The position numbers and the translations under genes were made by a program. From contig NZ_JAJOZB010000001.1 in the NCBI RefSeq assembly GCF_023701745.1, positions 744,001-808,000 of the forward strand: a stretch of 64,000 bases of DNA, read 5' to 3'. Each line of letters opens with the position of its first letter. The first letter of the stretch is position 1. The notes under the pieces were generated by a model. The model saw nothing but the letters and a program-made list of their open reading frames with translations. It did not search any database and was not told where the DNA came from. This document shows positions 1 through 11,343 of this stretch, one piece after another. Source of the DNA: Streptomyces sp. RKAG293. GTDB taxonomy: Bacteria; Actinomycetota; Actinomycetes; Streptomycetales; Streptomycetaceae.

Positions 1-2081
1 CCGCCCGGCAGCCGGATGAAGGAGGGCTTGAGGGCCTTCATCTTCTCCATCAGATCGACCCGCAGCCCGTTGGGGCGGTTGTTGTAGGTGGGCGGGAAGA
101 GCGACACGTTGCTCAGCCACAAGGTTGCTCCCGCGGCGCTCTCGGAGGAGAGCACGAAGCGGTTGGCGGAACCGGTGGGAGCGCCGGCCGTGGTGGTCAG
201 GCGGACGGTGTACTTCTTCCAGGCCGTGGTCGGAGCGGGGATGGTGGCCGTCGCGTAGGCCGTGCCACCGGTGCTCTCCAGGGAGAGCTTGAGCGGTCCA
301 GTGAAACCCGGGGCGGCCTTGGCGTACAGCGAGGCGGTGTAGGTGGTGGACGGCTTGACCGGGACACCCCAGAAGCCACTGTTCGCGACGCCCGCCCGGT
401 TGCCCGGCGAGGCACCTGTCAGAGAGACCTTCAGCGACCGGGTCAGCGCGCTGTTGAGGGGATTCGCGGTGTCCAGCGCGATGCTCGCCGAGCCGCCGGT
501 GGAGCTGACGGCGGACCAGGAGGTAGGACTGCTGGAGGTGGCCATCAGCGAGCGGTTCTGCAGCAGTTCGCCGTACAGGCCGCCCTCGCCGGAGTGGTTG
601 ATGTCCTCGGTCATCAGGCCGGAGAAGTCGCTCGGCAGCGCGTGCGCGGCGGTGGCAGCGTTGACGGAGAGGGTGCCGTTGCCCTGGCCCAGGAGGGTCT
701 CCAGCTCGGGAGCGGTCACCGGATGGTCGTAGATCACCACATCGTCGATGGCGGCGTCGGCGAAGTCGACCGGGTTGCCGTTGAACCTGCCGCGGCCGAC
801 CGCCGTGCCCGCGGCGGCCTTCCACGGGGTGGTGTACGCGACCGTGGACTGCAGGATGCCGTTGACGTACAGCCTCAGCCGGCCGGACGCGTTGTCGCTG
901 ACGCCGGTGAGGTGGTACCAGGTGCCGGCGGTCGGGGCGGCCGTCGCGTCGGCGTGGCGGACGGTGGCGGTGGAGCTGTCGGACGCCAGTCGGGTGAAGG
1001 CGAACTTTCCGGTGTCGCCGCGCAGTTGGAGGTAGCAGCCGGAGACGGAGGTCCCGTCGAGTCTCGCGAAGGTCTGGTAGCCGGTGAGGGAGTTGAGCCT
1101 GACCCAGGCCGAGACCGAGAAGGACTGCGAGGTGTCCGTCGCGGCGGCGCCGGTGGTGGCGGACGAGGCGGCCGTCCCGTTGGACCGCAGCGCGTACGCA
1201 CCGGCTTTGCCGGTGGTCCAGGCGGCCGTCGCGCCGAGGGTGAGCGGGTGGCCGTGGCCTGAGCTGTCCGCGGCGGAGGTTCCGGTGCCCGCGTCGAACG
1301 CCCAGTGCGCGGGCTGGTCCAGCGCGGTCACCTCGGACGCGGCCAGGGCGCCGGTGTAGAACCGCAGGTCGTCCACGCCTCCGTCGAGGTGGTCCACCGG
1401 ATTCCCGGCGTACTTGCCCCGGCCGGCGAAGGCGTGCCCGGTGGCCTTCCACGGAGTGGTGTACGGAACGGCCGTCTGCAGTGCGCCGTTGACGTACAGC
1501 GACAGCGTGCCGGCCGCGGTGTCCTGGACACCGGTGAGGTGGTACCAGGAACCGGCGGCCGGACTGTCGCCGGAGGCGGCGACGGCCGCCGTCCCGACGG
1601 TGTCGGAGGGCAGCCGGGCGAAGGCGAACGTCCCGGTGTCGCCGCGCAGTCCGAGGTAGAAGCCGCTGACGTCGGCGCCGTCGATGCTGACGGCGGTCTG
1701 GTAGCCGTCGGTGTTGTCGAGCTTCACCCAGGCGGAGACGCTGAAGGAGCCGGAGGTGTCGACGATCGGGGCGCCGAGGTCGATGGTGCCGGTGCCGGTG
1801 CCGTTCGTCGCGACGCTCCCGGCACCCACCTGCCCGGCCGCGTGGCTGGCTCCCGCCGCGAGAGTGCCCGGGTGGGCGCCGCCGGAGTCGTCGGCGGCGG
1901 TACTTCCGGTGGCCTCGTCCAGTGCCCAGTGCCCGGCGAGGGCGGTGGCCGCGGCGGCGGGGGTGGCCGCGAGGGGGACGAAGCCGACGGTGAGGAGTGC
2001 CGCGCTCGCGGCGAGGGCGGCAGCGGTACGGAGCCGTTGCCGGAGATGACGGCCTGGTCGATGGGACCGGGTGAAAGGCAT
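1..2081 (-). CDS. Secreted alpha-L-arabinofuranosidase (GH51-like) with two LamG domains, 3' end cut by window edge
   Basis: The product is an exported enzyme expected to release L-arabinose from arabinan or arabinoxylan, feeding the arabinose genes upstream. About 45 residues of signal peptide (basic start, Ala/Leu core, AAAA exit) are followed by two concanavalin/LamG-type modules (about 50-225 and 235-440), each with the SFSVSAWVKL/SFSVSAWVRL and WYHLTGV motifs. From about residue 455 the sequence resembles the N-terminal part of GH51 arabinofuranosidases (DFSGLMTEDINHSGEGG, NRSL, then SFIRLPGG at the edge). The catalytic Glu residues lie beyond the window. The ATG has AAGGGAG about 4 nt upstream. 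It lies 78 bp behind the importer genes on the same strand and may be co-transcribed. Family assignment is from motif recognition; exact specificity is inferred. Confidence 0.85.
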   Translation of the reverse strand, partial: MPFTRSHRPGRHLRQRLRTAAALAASAALLTVGFVPLAATPAAAATALAGHWALDEATGSTAADDSGGAHPGTLAAGASHAAGQVGAGSVATNGTGTGTIDLGAPIVDTSGSFSVSAWVKLDNTDGYQTAVSIDGADVSGFYLGLRGDTGTFAFARLPSDTVGTAAVAASGDSPAAGSWYHLTGVQDTAAGTLSLYVNGALQTAVPYTTPWKATGHAFAGRGKYAGNPVDHLDGGVDDLRFYTGALAASEVTALDQPAHWAFDAGTGTSAADSSGHGHPLTLGATAAWTTGKAGAYALRSNGTAASSATTGAAATDTSQSFSVSAWVRLNSLTGYQTFARLDGTSVSGCYLQLRGDTGKFAFTRLASDSSTATVRHADATAAPTAGTWYHLTGVSDNASGRLRLYVNGILQSTVAYTTPWKAAAGTAVGRGRFNGNPVDFADAAIDDVVIYDHPVTAPELETLLGQGNGTLSVNAATAAHALPSDFSGLMTEDINHSGEGGLYGELLQNRSLMATSSSPTSWSAVSSTGGSASIALDTANPLNSALTRSLKVSLTGASPGNRAGVANSGFWGVPVKPSTTYTASLYAKAAPGFTGPLKLSLESTGGTAYATATIPAPTTAWKKYTVRLTTTAGAPTGSANRFVLSSESAAGATLWLSNVSLFPPTYNNRPNGLRVDLMEKMKALKPSFIRLPG

Positions 2082-2159
2082 GGGTCTCCCTTGAAAGGTG
2101 GTGAAGGGCGGATTCCATGGCGCGTGGGGTGCGGGGCGGACCGCGAGGCGGCCGGTCGG

Positions 2160-3170
2160 TCAGGCTCGCCGGCGGGACGTCATCAGGCGCTGCAGCAGGA
2201 CGAAGGCGAACAGCAGCGTGCCGACCGCGATCTTCGTCCACCAGGAGCTGAGCGTGCCCTCGAAGGTGATGATGGTCTTGATGACCCCGAGGACGAGCAC
2301 GCCCAGCAGGGAGCCCAGGACGTAGCCGGAGCCGCCGGCCAGGATCGTCCCGCCGATCACCACGGCGGCGATCGCGTCGAGCTCCGTGCCGACCAGGTGC
2401 AGGCTGTACCCGGACAGCGTGTAGAGCGTGAACAGCACTCCGCCCAGGGCCGAGCACAGCCCGCTGACGGTGTAGGCCCGGATCACCGTCCGGCCTACCG
2501 GGACCCCCATCAGCAGCGCCGACTGCGCGTTGCCGCCGACCGCGTACACCGCCCGGCCGAACCTCGTGTAGTGCAGCGTCAGGAACGCGACGGCGACGAC
2601 GGCCACCGCGATGACCACCGACCAGGAGATGAACACCCCTCCGGGGAAGGTGACATGGGACTGCGCCAGGGTGGTGAAGACCGGGTCGTCGATCGGGATC
2701 GCGTTGGTGCTGATCAGGTAGCACAGGCCCCGGGCGAAGAACATCCCGGCCAGCGTCGCGATGAAGGGCTGCACCTCGAAGTGATGGATGGCGTAGCCCA
2801 TGGCGCCACCGATCAGGGCGCCGGCCGCAAGGACCAGCGGGATGACCAGGGCGGGCGGCCATCCGTGCCGCTCGACGAGCGTGGCGCACAGCATCGTGGA
2901 GAGCGCGGCGACGGCTCCGACCGAGAGATCGATGCCGCCGGTGAGGATCACGAACGTCATGCCGACGGCGATGACCAACAGGAACGCGTTGTCCACGAAG
3001 AGGTTGGCGATGGTCTGGCCGGCCAGGAAGTCCAGGTAGCGGTAGTTGCCCGCTTCGAGGGTCAGCGCGAACAGGACAGCGGTGGCCATGACCGGGACGT
3101 AGTCGCGGTGCTGGGCCAGAAAGGTGCGGACGCCGCGGCCGGCGGCGGCGCGGGGCTGGGTCGCGCTCAC
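2160..3170 (-). CDS. Sugar ABC transporter permease, YjfF-like
   Basis: This is an inner-membrane permease subunit of a CUT2-class (ribose/galactofuranose type) importer, 336 aa. It has several hydrophobic helices and the family signature GMTFVILTGGIDLSVGA around residue 75. The GTG start at 3170 overlaps the TGA of the previous permease (GTGA), which suggests translational coupling and decides the start; a longer in-frame extension upstream would run through the other permease and is unlikely. It pairs with the YtfT-like permease to form a heterodimer. In this locus the likely substrate is L-arabinose or a small arabinoside, inferred from araBDA immediately upstream; E. coli YjfF itself belongs to a galactofuranose transporter. 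Confidence 0.9.
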   Translation of the reverse strand: MSATQPRAAAGRGVRTFLAQHRDYVPVMATAVLFALTLEAGNYRYLDFLAGQTIANLFVDNAFLLVIAVGMTFVILTGGIDLSVGAVAALSTMLCATLVERHGWPPALVIPLVLAAGALIGGAMGYAIHHFEVQPFIATLAGMFFARGLCYLISTNAIPIDDPVFTTLAQSHVTFPGGVFISWSVVIAVAVVAVAFLTLHYTRFGRAVYAVGGNAQSALLMGVPVGRTVIRAYTVSGLCSALGGVLFTLYTLSGYSLHLVGTELDAIAAVVIGGTILAGGSGYVLGSLLGVLVLGVIKTIITFEGTLSSWWTKIAVGTLLFAFVLLQRLMTSRRRA

Positions 3171-4290
3171 AGGGTGGTCGCCTCCTTCGGGCTCTGGGCG
3201 GCGTTGGCCGGTGTGTTGCTCCGGGAGGTGCCGGTGCTCTTCGCGGTGACGTCCGGGCGGGCGCCGCCGGTATCCGGCCGGCGGGGCGGTTTGCGCGACA
3301 GCACCTTGGCGCGGAACGCCGGGGACTGCAGCAGACAGACCGCCATGACGACCAGCGCCTTGAACACCAGCGTCGTCTCGGGCGGCACCCCGACGGTGTA
3401 GACCGTGGTGGAGAGCGTCTGGATGACGAGGGCGCCGATGGCGGTGCCGCCGAGGTGGAAGCGGCCCCCGGTGAGCGAGGTTCCGCCGATGACCACGGCG
3501 AGGATCGCGTCGAGCTCGATCCACAGGCCCGCGTTGTTCCCGTCGGCGGCGGCCACGTTGGAGCTGATCATCAGTCCGGCGCCGGCCGCGCACAGCGCGC
3601 AGAACGCGTAGACGGCGATGGTGAGACCCCGGGCCCGGATTCCGACCAGCCGGCTGGCCTCCCGGTTGCCGCCGACCGCTTCGAGCAGCAGCCCGAGTGC
3701 GGTGCGCCGGACGACAAGACCGGTCAGTACGAGCACCGCAGCGGCGATCACCACCGAGAGCGGGAGGCCGAGTTCGTACCCGCCCCCGATCAGGTGGTAG
3801 GGCTCACTGTTCACCGTGACGATCCGGCCGCTGGTGATCATCTGTGCGACGCCGCGCCCCGCGACCATCAGGATCAGGGTGGCGATGATCGGCTGCATGC
3901 CGATCCCGGCGACCAGCACGCCGTTCCACACACCCAGGGCGGTGCACACGCCCAGTGCGAGCAGTACCGCGACGGCGACACCACCGACGCTCCGCTGGTC
4001 GGTGAGCTCGCTGATGTTCAGGCAGGCGACGGCTCCGGAGACGGCGACCACGGCGCCGACCGACAGGTCGATCCCGCCGATGGCGATGACCAGGGTCATA
4101 CCGAGGGCGACCAGCAGCAGCGGGGAGCCGAGCCGCAGGATGTCGACCAGGCTGCCGAAGAGGTGGCCGTCACGGATCCGGATCGAGAAGAAGTCGGGGG
4201 TGTGGACGACATTGGTGACCAGCAGGGCGGTGAGCAGCGCGAGCGGCCAGAACAGCCGGTGGGCGGCCAGCCTGGTGATGAGGGGCGGCA

Positions 4291-4291
<1 letters not shown>
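3167..4291 (-). CDS. Sugar ABC transporter permease, YtfT-like
   Basis: This is a 374-aa polytopic membrane permease of the CUT2 class. The signature GMTLVIAIGGIDLSVGA lies around residue 65-80, and a second conserved stretch (AVVIGGTSLTGG) near residue 265 is typical of RbsC/YtfT proteins. The C-terminal 40 residues are hydrophilic and Pro/Arg/Thr-rich, probably a cytoplasmic tail. The ATG shares one base with the TGA of the ATPase gene (TGATG), and its own stop overlaps the YjfF-like start, so ATPase and both permeases form a tightly coupled cistron. It probably imports arabinose together with its neighbours. Confidence 0.9.
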
Positions 4292-5820
<1,529 letters not shown>

Positions 5821-5919
5821 GGGAGCTCCTCTCCTCGGGCCGCTTGTCGGCTCCGGCCGGGTCCGGGGCGCCCACCTGGGGCGCCCCCGTCCCGGATCAC
5901 CGGAGCGGTACCGGCGAGA

Positions 5920-6960
5920 TCAGTACTGGCGGTTGGGGAGTTCGGCGGCCGCCTTGTCCTTGGTGAAGACGCCCTCCTTGGACTCGACCCGGGCCGGCAC
6001 CTCGGCCTTGTCCTTGAGCTTCCGCACGAGGTCCATGACCTGCGGGCCGATCAGCGGGTTGCACTCGACGACGACCTCGATCTTGCCGTCGGCCATCGCC
6101 TGGAAGGCGTCCTTGACCCCGTCGATCGAGACGATGCGGATGTCCTTGCCGGGCTTGAGACCCGCCTCCTCGATCGCCTGGATGGCACCCATCGCCATGT
6201 CGTCGTTGTGCGCGAAGAGGACATTGATGTTCTTGTGCGCCTTCAGGAAGGCCGTCATGACCTCCTTGCCCTTGGCGCGGGTGAAGTCACCGGTCTGGTC
6301 CGCGACCAGCTTGAACCGGGGGTCCTTCAGGACCAGGTCCTCGAACCCCTTCTTGCGGTCGATCGCCGGGGCGGAGCCGGTGGTGCCCTCGAGCTCCGCG
6401 ATGTTCACCGTGCCGGTGCCGCTCTTCTCCGCGTCGACCAGCCACTGACCGGCGGCGGTCCCCTCCTTGACGAAGTCCGACCCGATGAAGGTCTTGTAGA
6501 GGGACGTGTCCTGGGTGTCGATCGCCCGGTCGGTGAGTATCACCGGGATGCCGGCGGCCTTGGCCTCCTTCAGTACGGTGTCCCAGCCCGTGACGACCAC
6601 CGGTGAGAAGCCGATGACGTCCACCTTCTGCTGGATGAAGGTGCGGATCGCGGCGATCTGGTTCTCCTGCTTCTGCTGCGCGTCGGAGAACTTGAGCTCG
6701 AAGCCGGCGGTTTTCGCCGCGTCCTGGATGGACTTGGTGTTGGCGGCGCGCCAGCCGCTCTCGGATCCGACCTGGGAGAATCCGAAGACCAGCTTCTTGG
6801 CGCCGTTCGCGTCCGTGCCGCTGCCGGCGGGGGCCTTCTTGCCCGCGCCGCAGGCGGCGAGGGAGAGGCACAGCGCCGCGGCCAGGACGGCCGCGGCGGC
6901 ACAGCGCGTACGCAGTCGTGGGTGACGGGGTCTTGCCGGGGTGGAGGCGGTGAGGGACAT
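5920..6960 (-). CDS. Sugar-binding lipoprotein, YtfQ-like
   Basis: This 346-aa extracellular solute-binding lipoprotein captures the sugar for the YtfRT-YjfF-like membrane complex. A twin-Arg-like basic start and hydrophobic stretch end in the lipobox LAAC near residue 36, followed by a short Gly/Lys linker. The mature part is a periplasmic binding protein of the ribose/galactose class (VFGFSQVGSESGWR, AAIRTFIQQKVDVIGFSPVV, VLFAHNDDMAMGAIQAIEEAG). AAGGAG lies 8 nt before the ATG. A 28-bp tandem repeat sits between this gene and araA. The arabinose substrate is inferred from context; YtfQ of E. coli binds galactofuranose. Confidence 0.92.
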   Translation of the reverse strand: MSLTASTPARPRHPRLRTRCAAAAVLAAALCLSLAACGAGKKAPAGSGTDANGAKKLVFGFSQVGSESGWRAANTKSIQDAAKTAGFELKFSDAQQKQENQIAAIRTFIQQKVDVIGFSPVVVTGWDTVLKEAKAAGIPVILTDRAIDTQDTSLYKTFIGSDFVKEGTAAGQWLVDAEKSGTGTVNIAELEGTTGSAPAIDRKKGFEDLVLKDPRFKLVADQTGDFTRAKGKEVMTAFLKAHKNINVLFAHNDDMAMGAIQAIEEAGLKPGKDIRIVSIDGVKDAFQAMADGKIEVVVECNPLIGPQVMDLVRKLKDKAEVPARVESKEGVFTKDKAAAELPNRQY

Positions 6961-7008
6961 CGTGCACTCTCCTTCGAGCCGGGGAATTCCCTGCGATGTA
7001 TGACCGGG

Positions 7009-7064
7009 GTGGTGCGACTGCGTTGGTGCGACTGGAGTGGTGCGACTGCGTTGGTGCGACTGGA
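7009..7064. repeat. Two perfect 28-bp tandem repeats in the araA-ytfQ-like gap
   Basis: Two identical head-to-tail copies of a 28-bp unit occupy 7009-7036 and 7037-7064. Each unit is itself made of two similar halves sharing TGGTGCGACTG. They lie in the 133-bp gap between araA and the binding-protein gene, so they would be in the mRNA leader of the transporter genes. No function can be read from the sequence. Confidence 0.85.
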
Positions 7065-7093
7065 GTGGTTCTGCGGTGAACGGGAAGCCGCTC

Positions 7094-8599
7094 TCAGAAA
7101 CCTCGTGCCAGCCGGTGGTACGCCTGGTTCCAGCGGATCTCCTGGCTGAACTGCCGGATCGTGGTCCCCGCGTCGATGACGAGGAGTTCGGCCCCCGTCA
7201 TCTCCGCGAGGTCCACGAGCTCTTCCGTCCCGATGGCGCTGGAGAGCACGGTGTGGTGCGGGGCACCGGCCGTGAGCCACGCCTCGGTCGACGTCCGCAG
7301 GTCGGGCTGCGGCTTCCATACGGCGTGCGCCACCGGAAGGTTGGGCAGCGGCTCCGCGGCGGCGACCAGGTCGATCTCGTTGGCGACCAGCCGGAACCGG
7401 TCCCCCATGTCGGCGAGCCCCACGACGACGGCCGGGCCCGGGGCGGCCTCGAAGACCAGCCGGACGGGATCCTCCCGGCCACCGATGCCCAGGGGATGGA
7501 TTTCGCACGAGGGCACCTCGGCGGTGATCGACGGGCAGACCTCGAGCATGTGCGCACCGAGGATGACTTCCTGCCCGGCCTCCAGGTGGTAGGTGTAGTC
7601 CTCCATGAACGACGTCCCACCGGGCAGACCCGCCGACATCGCCTTCAGGGTGCGCAGCAGCGCGGCGGTCTTCCAGTCCCCCTCACCGCCGAAGCCGTAA
7701 CCGTCGAGCATCAGGCGCTGGACGGCCAGACCGGGCAGCTGGCGCAGCCCTCCGAGGTCCTCGAAGTTGGTGGTGAACGCCTGGAATCCGCCGTCGGTGA
7801 GGAACTCCCGCATGCCGAGTTCGATCCGCGCCGCGTACCGCAGCGCGTCGTGCCGCTCCGCTCCGGAGCGCAGCTCGGGCGCGACCCGGTACGTCTCCTG
7901 GTACTCCTTCGTCAGCTCGGTGACGTCGGCGTCGGTCACCGCGTCGACCACGGCGACCAGGTCGTTGACGCCGTGGGTGTTGACCGAGACGCCGAACCGC
8001 AGCTGTGCCTCGACCTTGTCGCCCTCGGTGACCGCGACGTCCCGCATGTTGTCGCCGAACCGTGCCACCCGCAGGCCGCGCAGCGCGGCGTGACCGGTCG
8101 CGGCACGGGCCCAGGATCCGATCCGCAGGGCCACCGACGGGTCGCTGACGTGTCCGGCGACCGTCTTGCGGGCCACTCCGAGTCGGGACTGGATGTAACC
8201 GAACTCGCGGTCCCCGTGCGCCGCTTGGTTGAGGTTCATGAAGTCCATGTCGATGGAGCCCCACGGCAGCGCCCGGTTGGCCTGGGTGTGCAGGTGCAGC
8301 ATCGGCTTGCGCAGCGCGTCGAGGCCGGCGATCCACATCTTGGCCGGGGAGAACGTGTGCATCCAGGCGATCACGCCGACGCAGTCGTCGGCGGCGTTGG
8401 CGTCGAGGCAGACCCGCCGGATCGCGTCCGCGTCGGTGAGTACGGGCAGCCACACCACCCGGACCGCGATGTCCGGCCCGTCGTTGAGTGCCTCGGCGAT
8501 CTGCTGGGACTGTTCGGCCACCTGCCGGAGGGTGTCCGGCCCGTAGAGTCCCTGGCTGCCGGTGAGGAACCAGACTTCGCGGCCTTCGAGCGACTTCAT
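7094..8599 (-). CDS. araA: L-arabinose isomerase
   Basis: The enzyme converts L-arabinose to L-ribulose in the cytoplasm, the first step of the isomerase pathway. Its 501 aa match the family length. Typical features are the N-terminal [13 protein letters not shown], the central [18 protein letters not shown] and [16 protein letters not shown] stretches, and Glu/His residues of the Mn(II) site in FGGEGDWK and the C-terminal half (THHTVLSS-like region reads APHHTVLSS). Its ATG overlaps the araD stop (ATGA), showing that it is translated as part of araBDA. The operator at the start of araB is the likely control point. Confidence 0.97.
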   Translation of the reverse strand: MKSLEGREVWFLTGSQGLYGPDTLRQVAEQSQQIAEALNDGPDIAVRVVWLPVLTDADAIRRVCLDANAADDCVGVIAWMHTFSPAKMWIAGLDALRKPMLHLHTQANRALPWGSIDMDFMNLNQAAHGDREFGYIQSRLGVARKTVAGHVSDPSVALRIGSWARAATGHAALRGLRVARFGDNMRDVAVTEGDKVEAQLRFGVSVNTHGVNDLVAVVDAVTDADVTELTKEYQETYRVAPELRSGAERHDALRYAARIELGMREFLTDGGFQAFTTNFEDLGGLRQLPGLAVQRLMLDGYGFGGEGDWKTAALLRTLKAMSAGLPGGTSFMEDYTYHLEAGQEVILGAHMLEVCPSITAEVPSCEIHPLGIGGREDPVRLVFEAAPGPAVVVGLADMGDRFRLVANEIDLVAAAEPLPNLPVAHAVWKPQPDLRTSTEAWLTAGAPHHTVLSSAIGTEELVDLAEMTGAELLVIDAGTTIRQFSQEIRWNQAYHRLARGF

Positions 8600-9447
8600 T
8601 CCTGCACTCCTTCACGGCCGGCGGGCTGCTGGCCGTATACGTTCTGATAGCGGTCGTAGAGCGAGTCGATGTCCGGTGCGGCGATGCCCACCGGTTCTCC
8701 CAGCTGCCGGGAGAGGTGGACGGTGCGAGCGACGTCCTCGCACATCACGGCGGCTTTGACGGCGGCCTTCGGGTCCTTGCCGATGGTGAACACGCCGTGG
8801 CTCTGCATCAGCACGGCGGGCGAACGGTGGCCCTTGAGGGTGGCGACGATGCCCTGGCCGATCGAGTCGTCACCGATCAGCGCGAACGGGCCGACCGGTA
8901 TCTCCGCGCCGAACTCGTCCGCCATCGCGGTGACGACGCAGGGCACCGCCTCACCGCGCGCCGCCCAGCCGGTGGCGTACGTGGAATGGGTGTGCACCAC
9001 GCCCCCCACTTCGGGCATGTTGCGGTAGACGTAGGCGTGGGCGGCGGTGTCCGAGGACGGGTTGTGCGTACCTTCGACGACCTGCCCGTACAGATCGCAG
9101 ACGATCATGTTCTCGGGGGTCAGGTCGTCGTAGGACACACCGCTGGGCTTGATGACCATCAGGTCGTGTCCCGGCACGCGGGCCGAGACGTTGCCTGCGG
9201 TCCACACCACGAGCTGGTAGCGGACGAGTTCCTGGTGCAGATCGCTGACCTGCTGCCGTATCCGGCCGATCGCGGGGTCGGTGGGGGCGGTGAGCGCGGT
9301 CAGGGATGCGGTCCCGGGGTCGGCCACGGGCTCGGTGCGGGAGTCGTCGGTTGCGCGCTCGGTGCGGGAGTCGTCGGTTGCGCGCTCGGTGCGGGGGTCG
9401 TCGGTTGTGCGCTCGGTGCGGGGGTCGTCGGTTGTGCGCTCGGTCAT
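8596..9447 (-). CDS. araD: L-ribulose-5-phosphate 4-epimerase with a repetitive N-terminal extension
   Basis: AraD epimerises L-ribulose 5-phosphate to D-xylulose 5-phosphate, the last step before the pentose phosphate pathway. The class II aldolase/epimerase core begins near residue 58 and shows [29 protein letters not shown], the zinc-ligand motif [13 protein letters not shown] and QSHGVFTIG. The first 40 residues are unusual: four near-identical 9-residue units (TERTTDDPR and TERATDDSR) encoded by a 27-bp tandem repeat. The start is supported by GGAAGG 8 nt before the ATG, so the repeat is probably translated. The gene lies 21 bp after araB and overlaps araA by 4 bp. Confidence 0.95.
   Translation of the reverse strand: MTERTTDDPRTERTTDDPRTERATDDSRTERATDDSRTEPVADPGTASLTALTAPTDPAIGRIRQQVSDLHQELVRYQLVVWTAGNVSARVPGHDLMVIKPSGVSYDDLTPENMIVCDLYGQVVEGTHNPSSDTAAHAYVYRNMPEVGGVVHTHSTYATGWAARGEAVPCVVTAMADEFGAEIPVGPFALIGDDSIGQGIVATLKGHRSPAVLMQSHGVFTIGKDPKAAVKAAVMCEDVARTVHLSRQLGEPVGIAAPDIDSLYDRYQNVYGQQPAGREGVQE
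9331..9438 (-). repeat. Four 27-bp tandem repeats at the 5' end of araD
   Basis: Four consecutive 27-bp copies (9331-9357, 9358-9384, 9385-9411, 9412-9438) differ at only a few positions; the first two encode TERATDDSR and the last two TERTTDDPR. Because the unit is a multiple of three, copy-number change would keep the reading frame. The repeat codes for a charged, probably disordered tail absent from typical AraD. Confidence 0.95.
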
Positions 9448-9468
9448 GATGGCGGCCTTCCGTACGGG

Positions 9469-11211
9469 TCAGTTGGCGGCAGAGGTGCCGGTCGCGTTGC
9501 GCAACTCGCGCAGTCGGTGCAGCACGCCCCTGTGCTCGCCGCCGAGCAGGTCGTGCAGGGCGCGGTACTCGGCGAACAGCCGGTCGTACGCGTCGGCACG
9601 GGCCGCGTCCGGGAGGTACCGGTCCCGGTGCACGCGCCCCATCCGCTCGGCCGCGGCGGGCACGTTCTCGTACGCCCCGGCCGCCACCGCCGCGTGGATG
9701 GCGGAGCCCAGCGCCGGGGCCTGTTCGGAGGCGGCGACGCTCAGCGGGCGGCGCAGCACGTCCGCGTAGATCTGCATCAGCAGCGCGTTCCTGGTGAGGC
9801 CTCCGGCCACCGTGAAGCGGGTGACGGGGACGCCGGATTTCTCGAAGACCTCGACGATGACCCGGGTGCCGAAGGCGGTCGACTCGAGCAGCGCGCGGTA
9901 GATCTCCGGCGGCCGGGTGGCCAGCGTGGCACCGACCAGCACCCCGGAGAGCCGGTGGTCGACCAGCACCGACCGGTTTCCGTTCCACCAGTCGAGCGCC
10001 ACCAGGCCGTGCCCGCCCACCGGTTGGCCGGCGGCCAGCCGGGTCAGGTGCTCATGCAGGCTGATGCCTTCGGCGGCGGCCTGCTCGTGGTAGGTCGGCG
10101 GGATGCCGTGCTCGACGAACCAGCCGAAGATGTCGCCGACGCCGCTCTGTCCGGCCTCGAAGCCCCACAGCCCGTCGACCACTCCCCCGTCGACCACCCC
10201 GCACATGCCGGGGACCTCGGCCACCTGTTCGCCGTTGAGGATGTGGCAGGTGGAGGTGCCCATCACGGCGAGCAGCTCGCCGGCGCCGGCCGACCGTGCC
10301 GCCGGAGCGGTGACGTGGGCGTCCACGTTGCCGACCGCGACGGCGATGCCCTCCGGGAGCCCGGTCCAGACGGCGGCCCGGGCCGTCAGGCCGCCGGCCC
10401 GGTCGCCCAGCGGGGAGAGCGGGTGCTCCAGCCTGGTCCGCGCGAAGTCCGCGAAGGCGGGGTTGAGAGCGGCCAGGTACCCGGTCGACGGGTAGCCACC
10501 GTTCTGGTGGATCCCCTTGTATCCGGCCGTGCAGGTGTTGCGGGTCTCGACGCCGGTGAGCTGCCAGACGATCCAGTCCGCCGCCTCGATCCAGCGGTCG
10601 GTGCGCCGATAGGTGTCCGGGTCCTCCTCCAGCACCTGGAGGGCCTTGGCGTACTGCCACTCGGAGGAGATCAGGCCGCCGTAGCGGGCGATCCAGTCCT
10701 CACCGCGCTCGTGGGCGAGCGCGGTGATCCGGTCGGCCTGGGGCTGGGCCGCATGGTGCTTCCACAGCTTCGGCCAGGCGTGCGGCCGGGACCCGAGCTC
10801 CGGGCGAAGGCAGAGCGGGGTGCCGTCGGCGCTGGTGGGAAGGCAGGTGGAGGCCGTGAAGTCGGTGCCGATACCGATCACCGCGGCGGGGTCGATCCCG
10901 GCGGCGGCGATGGCCTCGGGGACGGCGCGGCGGATCACGTCCAGCCAGTCCTCCGGATGCTGGAGGGCCCAGTCCGGTGGCAGCGGGACGTTGCTGCCCG
11001 GCAATCGGTCGTCGATCACCGCATGGGAGTACTCATGGACGGCGCTGCCGATCTCGGCACCGTCCGACACCCGGACGACGACGGCGCGTCCGGAGAGCGT
11101 GCCGAAGTCGATGCCCAGGACGTAGTCGGTCGGGGTGGTGCGGGAGGCCCCGGCGGCGGCCCCGGCAGTGGCGGGCAAGGTGCCAGCCGAATTGTTAGCG
11201 TTAACAATCAT
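9469..11211 (-). CDS. araB: Ribulokinase
   Basis: AraB phosphorylates L-ribulose with ATP to L-ribulose 5-phosphate. The 580-aa FGGY-type kinase shows the N-terminal phosphate-binding loop GIDFGTLSGRAVVV (about residue 33-46), IGTDFTASTCLP, NTCTAGYKG, the MGTSTCHI block and the C-terminal AGGLTRNALLMQIYADVL. The ATG at 11211 has GGAGAG 8 nt upstream. Codons 2-7 of this reading frame are themselves the LacI-type operator, so a repressor bound there would cover the start codon region. araB heads the araBDA-transporter-arabinofuranosidase gene string. Confidence 0.96.
   Translation of the reverse strand: MIVNANNSAGTLPATAGAAAGASRTTPTDYVLGIDFGTLSGRAVVVRVSDGAEIGSAVHEYSHAVIDDRLPGSNVPLPPDWALQHPEDWLDVIRRAVPEAIAAAGIDPAAVIGIGTDFTASTCLPTSADGTPLCLRPELGSRPHAWPKLWKHHAAQPQADRITALAHERGEDWIARYGGLISSEWQYAKALQVLEEDPDTYRRTDRWIEAADWIVWQLTGVETRNTCTAGYKGIHQNGGYPSTGYLAALNPAFADFARTRLEHPLSPLGDRAGGLTARAAVWTGLPEGIAVAVGNVDAHVTAPAARSAGAGELLAVMGTSTCHILNGEQVAEVPGMCGVVDGGVVDGLWGFEAGQSGVGDIFGWFVEHGIPPTYHEQAAAEGISLHEHLTRLAAGQPVGGHGLVALDWWNGNRSVLVDHRLSGVLVGATLATRPPEIYRALLESTAFGTRVIVEVFEKSGVPVTRFTVAGGLTRNALLMQIYADVLRRPLSVAASEQAPALGSAIHAAVAAGAYENVPAAAERMGRVHRDRYLPDAARADAYDRLFAEYRALHDLLGGEHRGVLHRLRELRNATGTSAAN
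11191..11208. promoter_or_regulatory. LacI-type operator inside the araB start
   Basis: The 18-bp near-palindrome attgttagcgttaacaat is symmetric around a CpG with one mismatch per half. It lies at codons 2-7 of araB. The same core recurs upstream of chvE and upstream of the first lacI gene, so it is a likely operator for that regulator. Confidence 0.8.
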
Positions 11212-11326
11212 CAATCGAACTCTCCGTTGCATGAGTTGGGACGGTGGGGCTTGACGGGCGGGGCCGGCGCCCGACCCAGGAACCGGCGACCCCGGCATGT
11301 TGCCCGAAGGTTTCCGACCCCCAGAG

Positions 11327-11343
11327 TGTGAGCGTTAACAACA
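11327..11343. promoter_or_regulatory. Degenerate second LacI-type site upstream of araB
   Basis: The sequence tgtgagcgttaacaaca has a perfect right half-site (gcgttaacaa) but a degenerate left half. It lies about 130 bp upstream of the araB-start operator and could be an auxiliary site allowing looping. Binding is an inference. Confidence 0.45.

Noticed and set aside
1305..3401. Long plus-strand open frame opposite the GH51 and permease genes
   Set aside because: Antisense shadow produced by GC-rich third positions.
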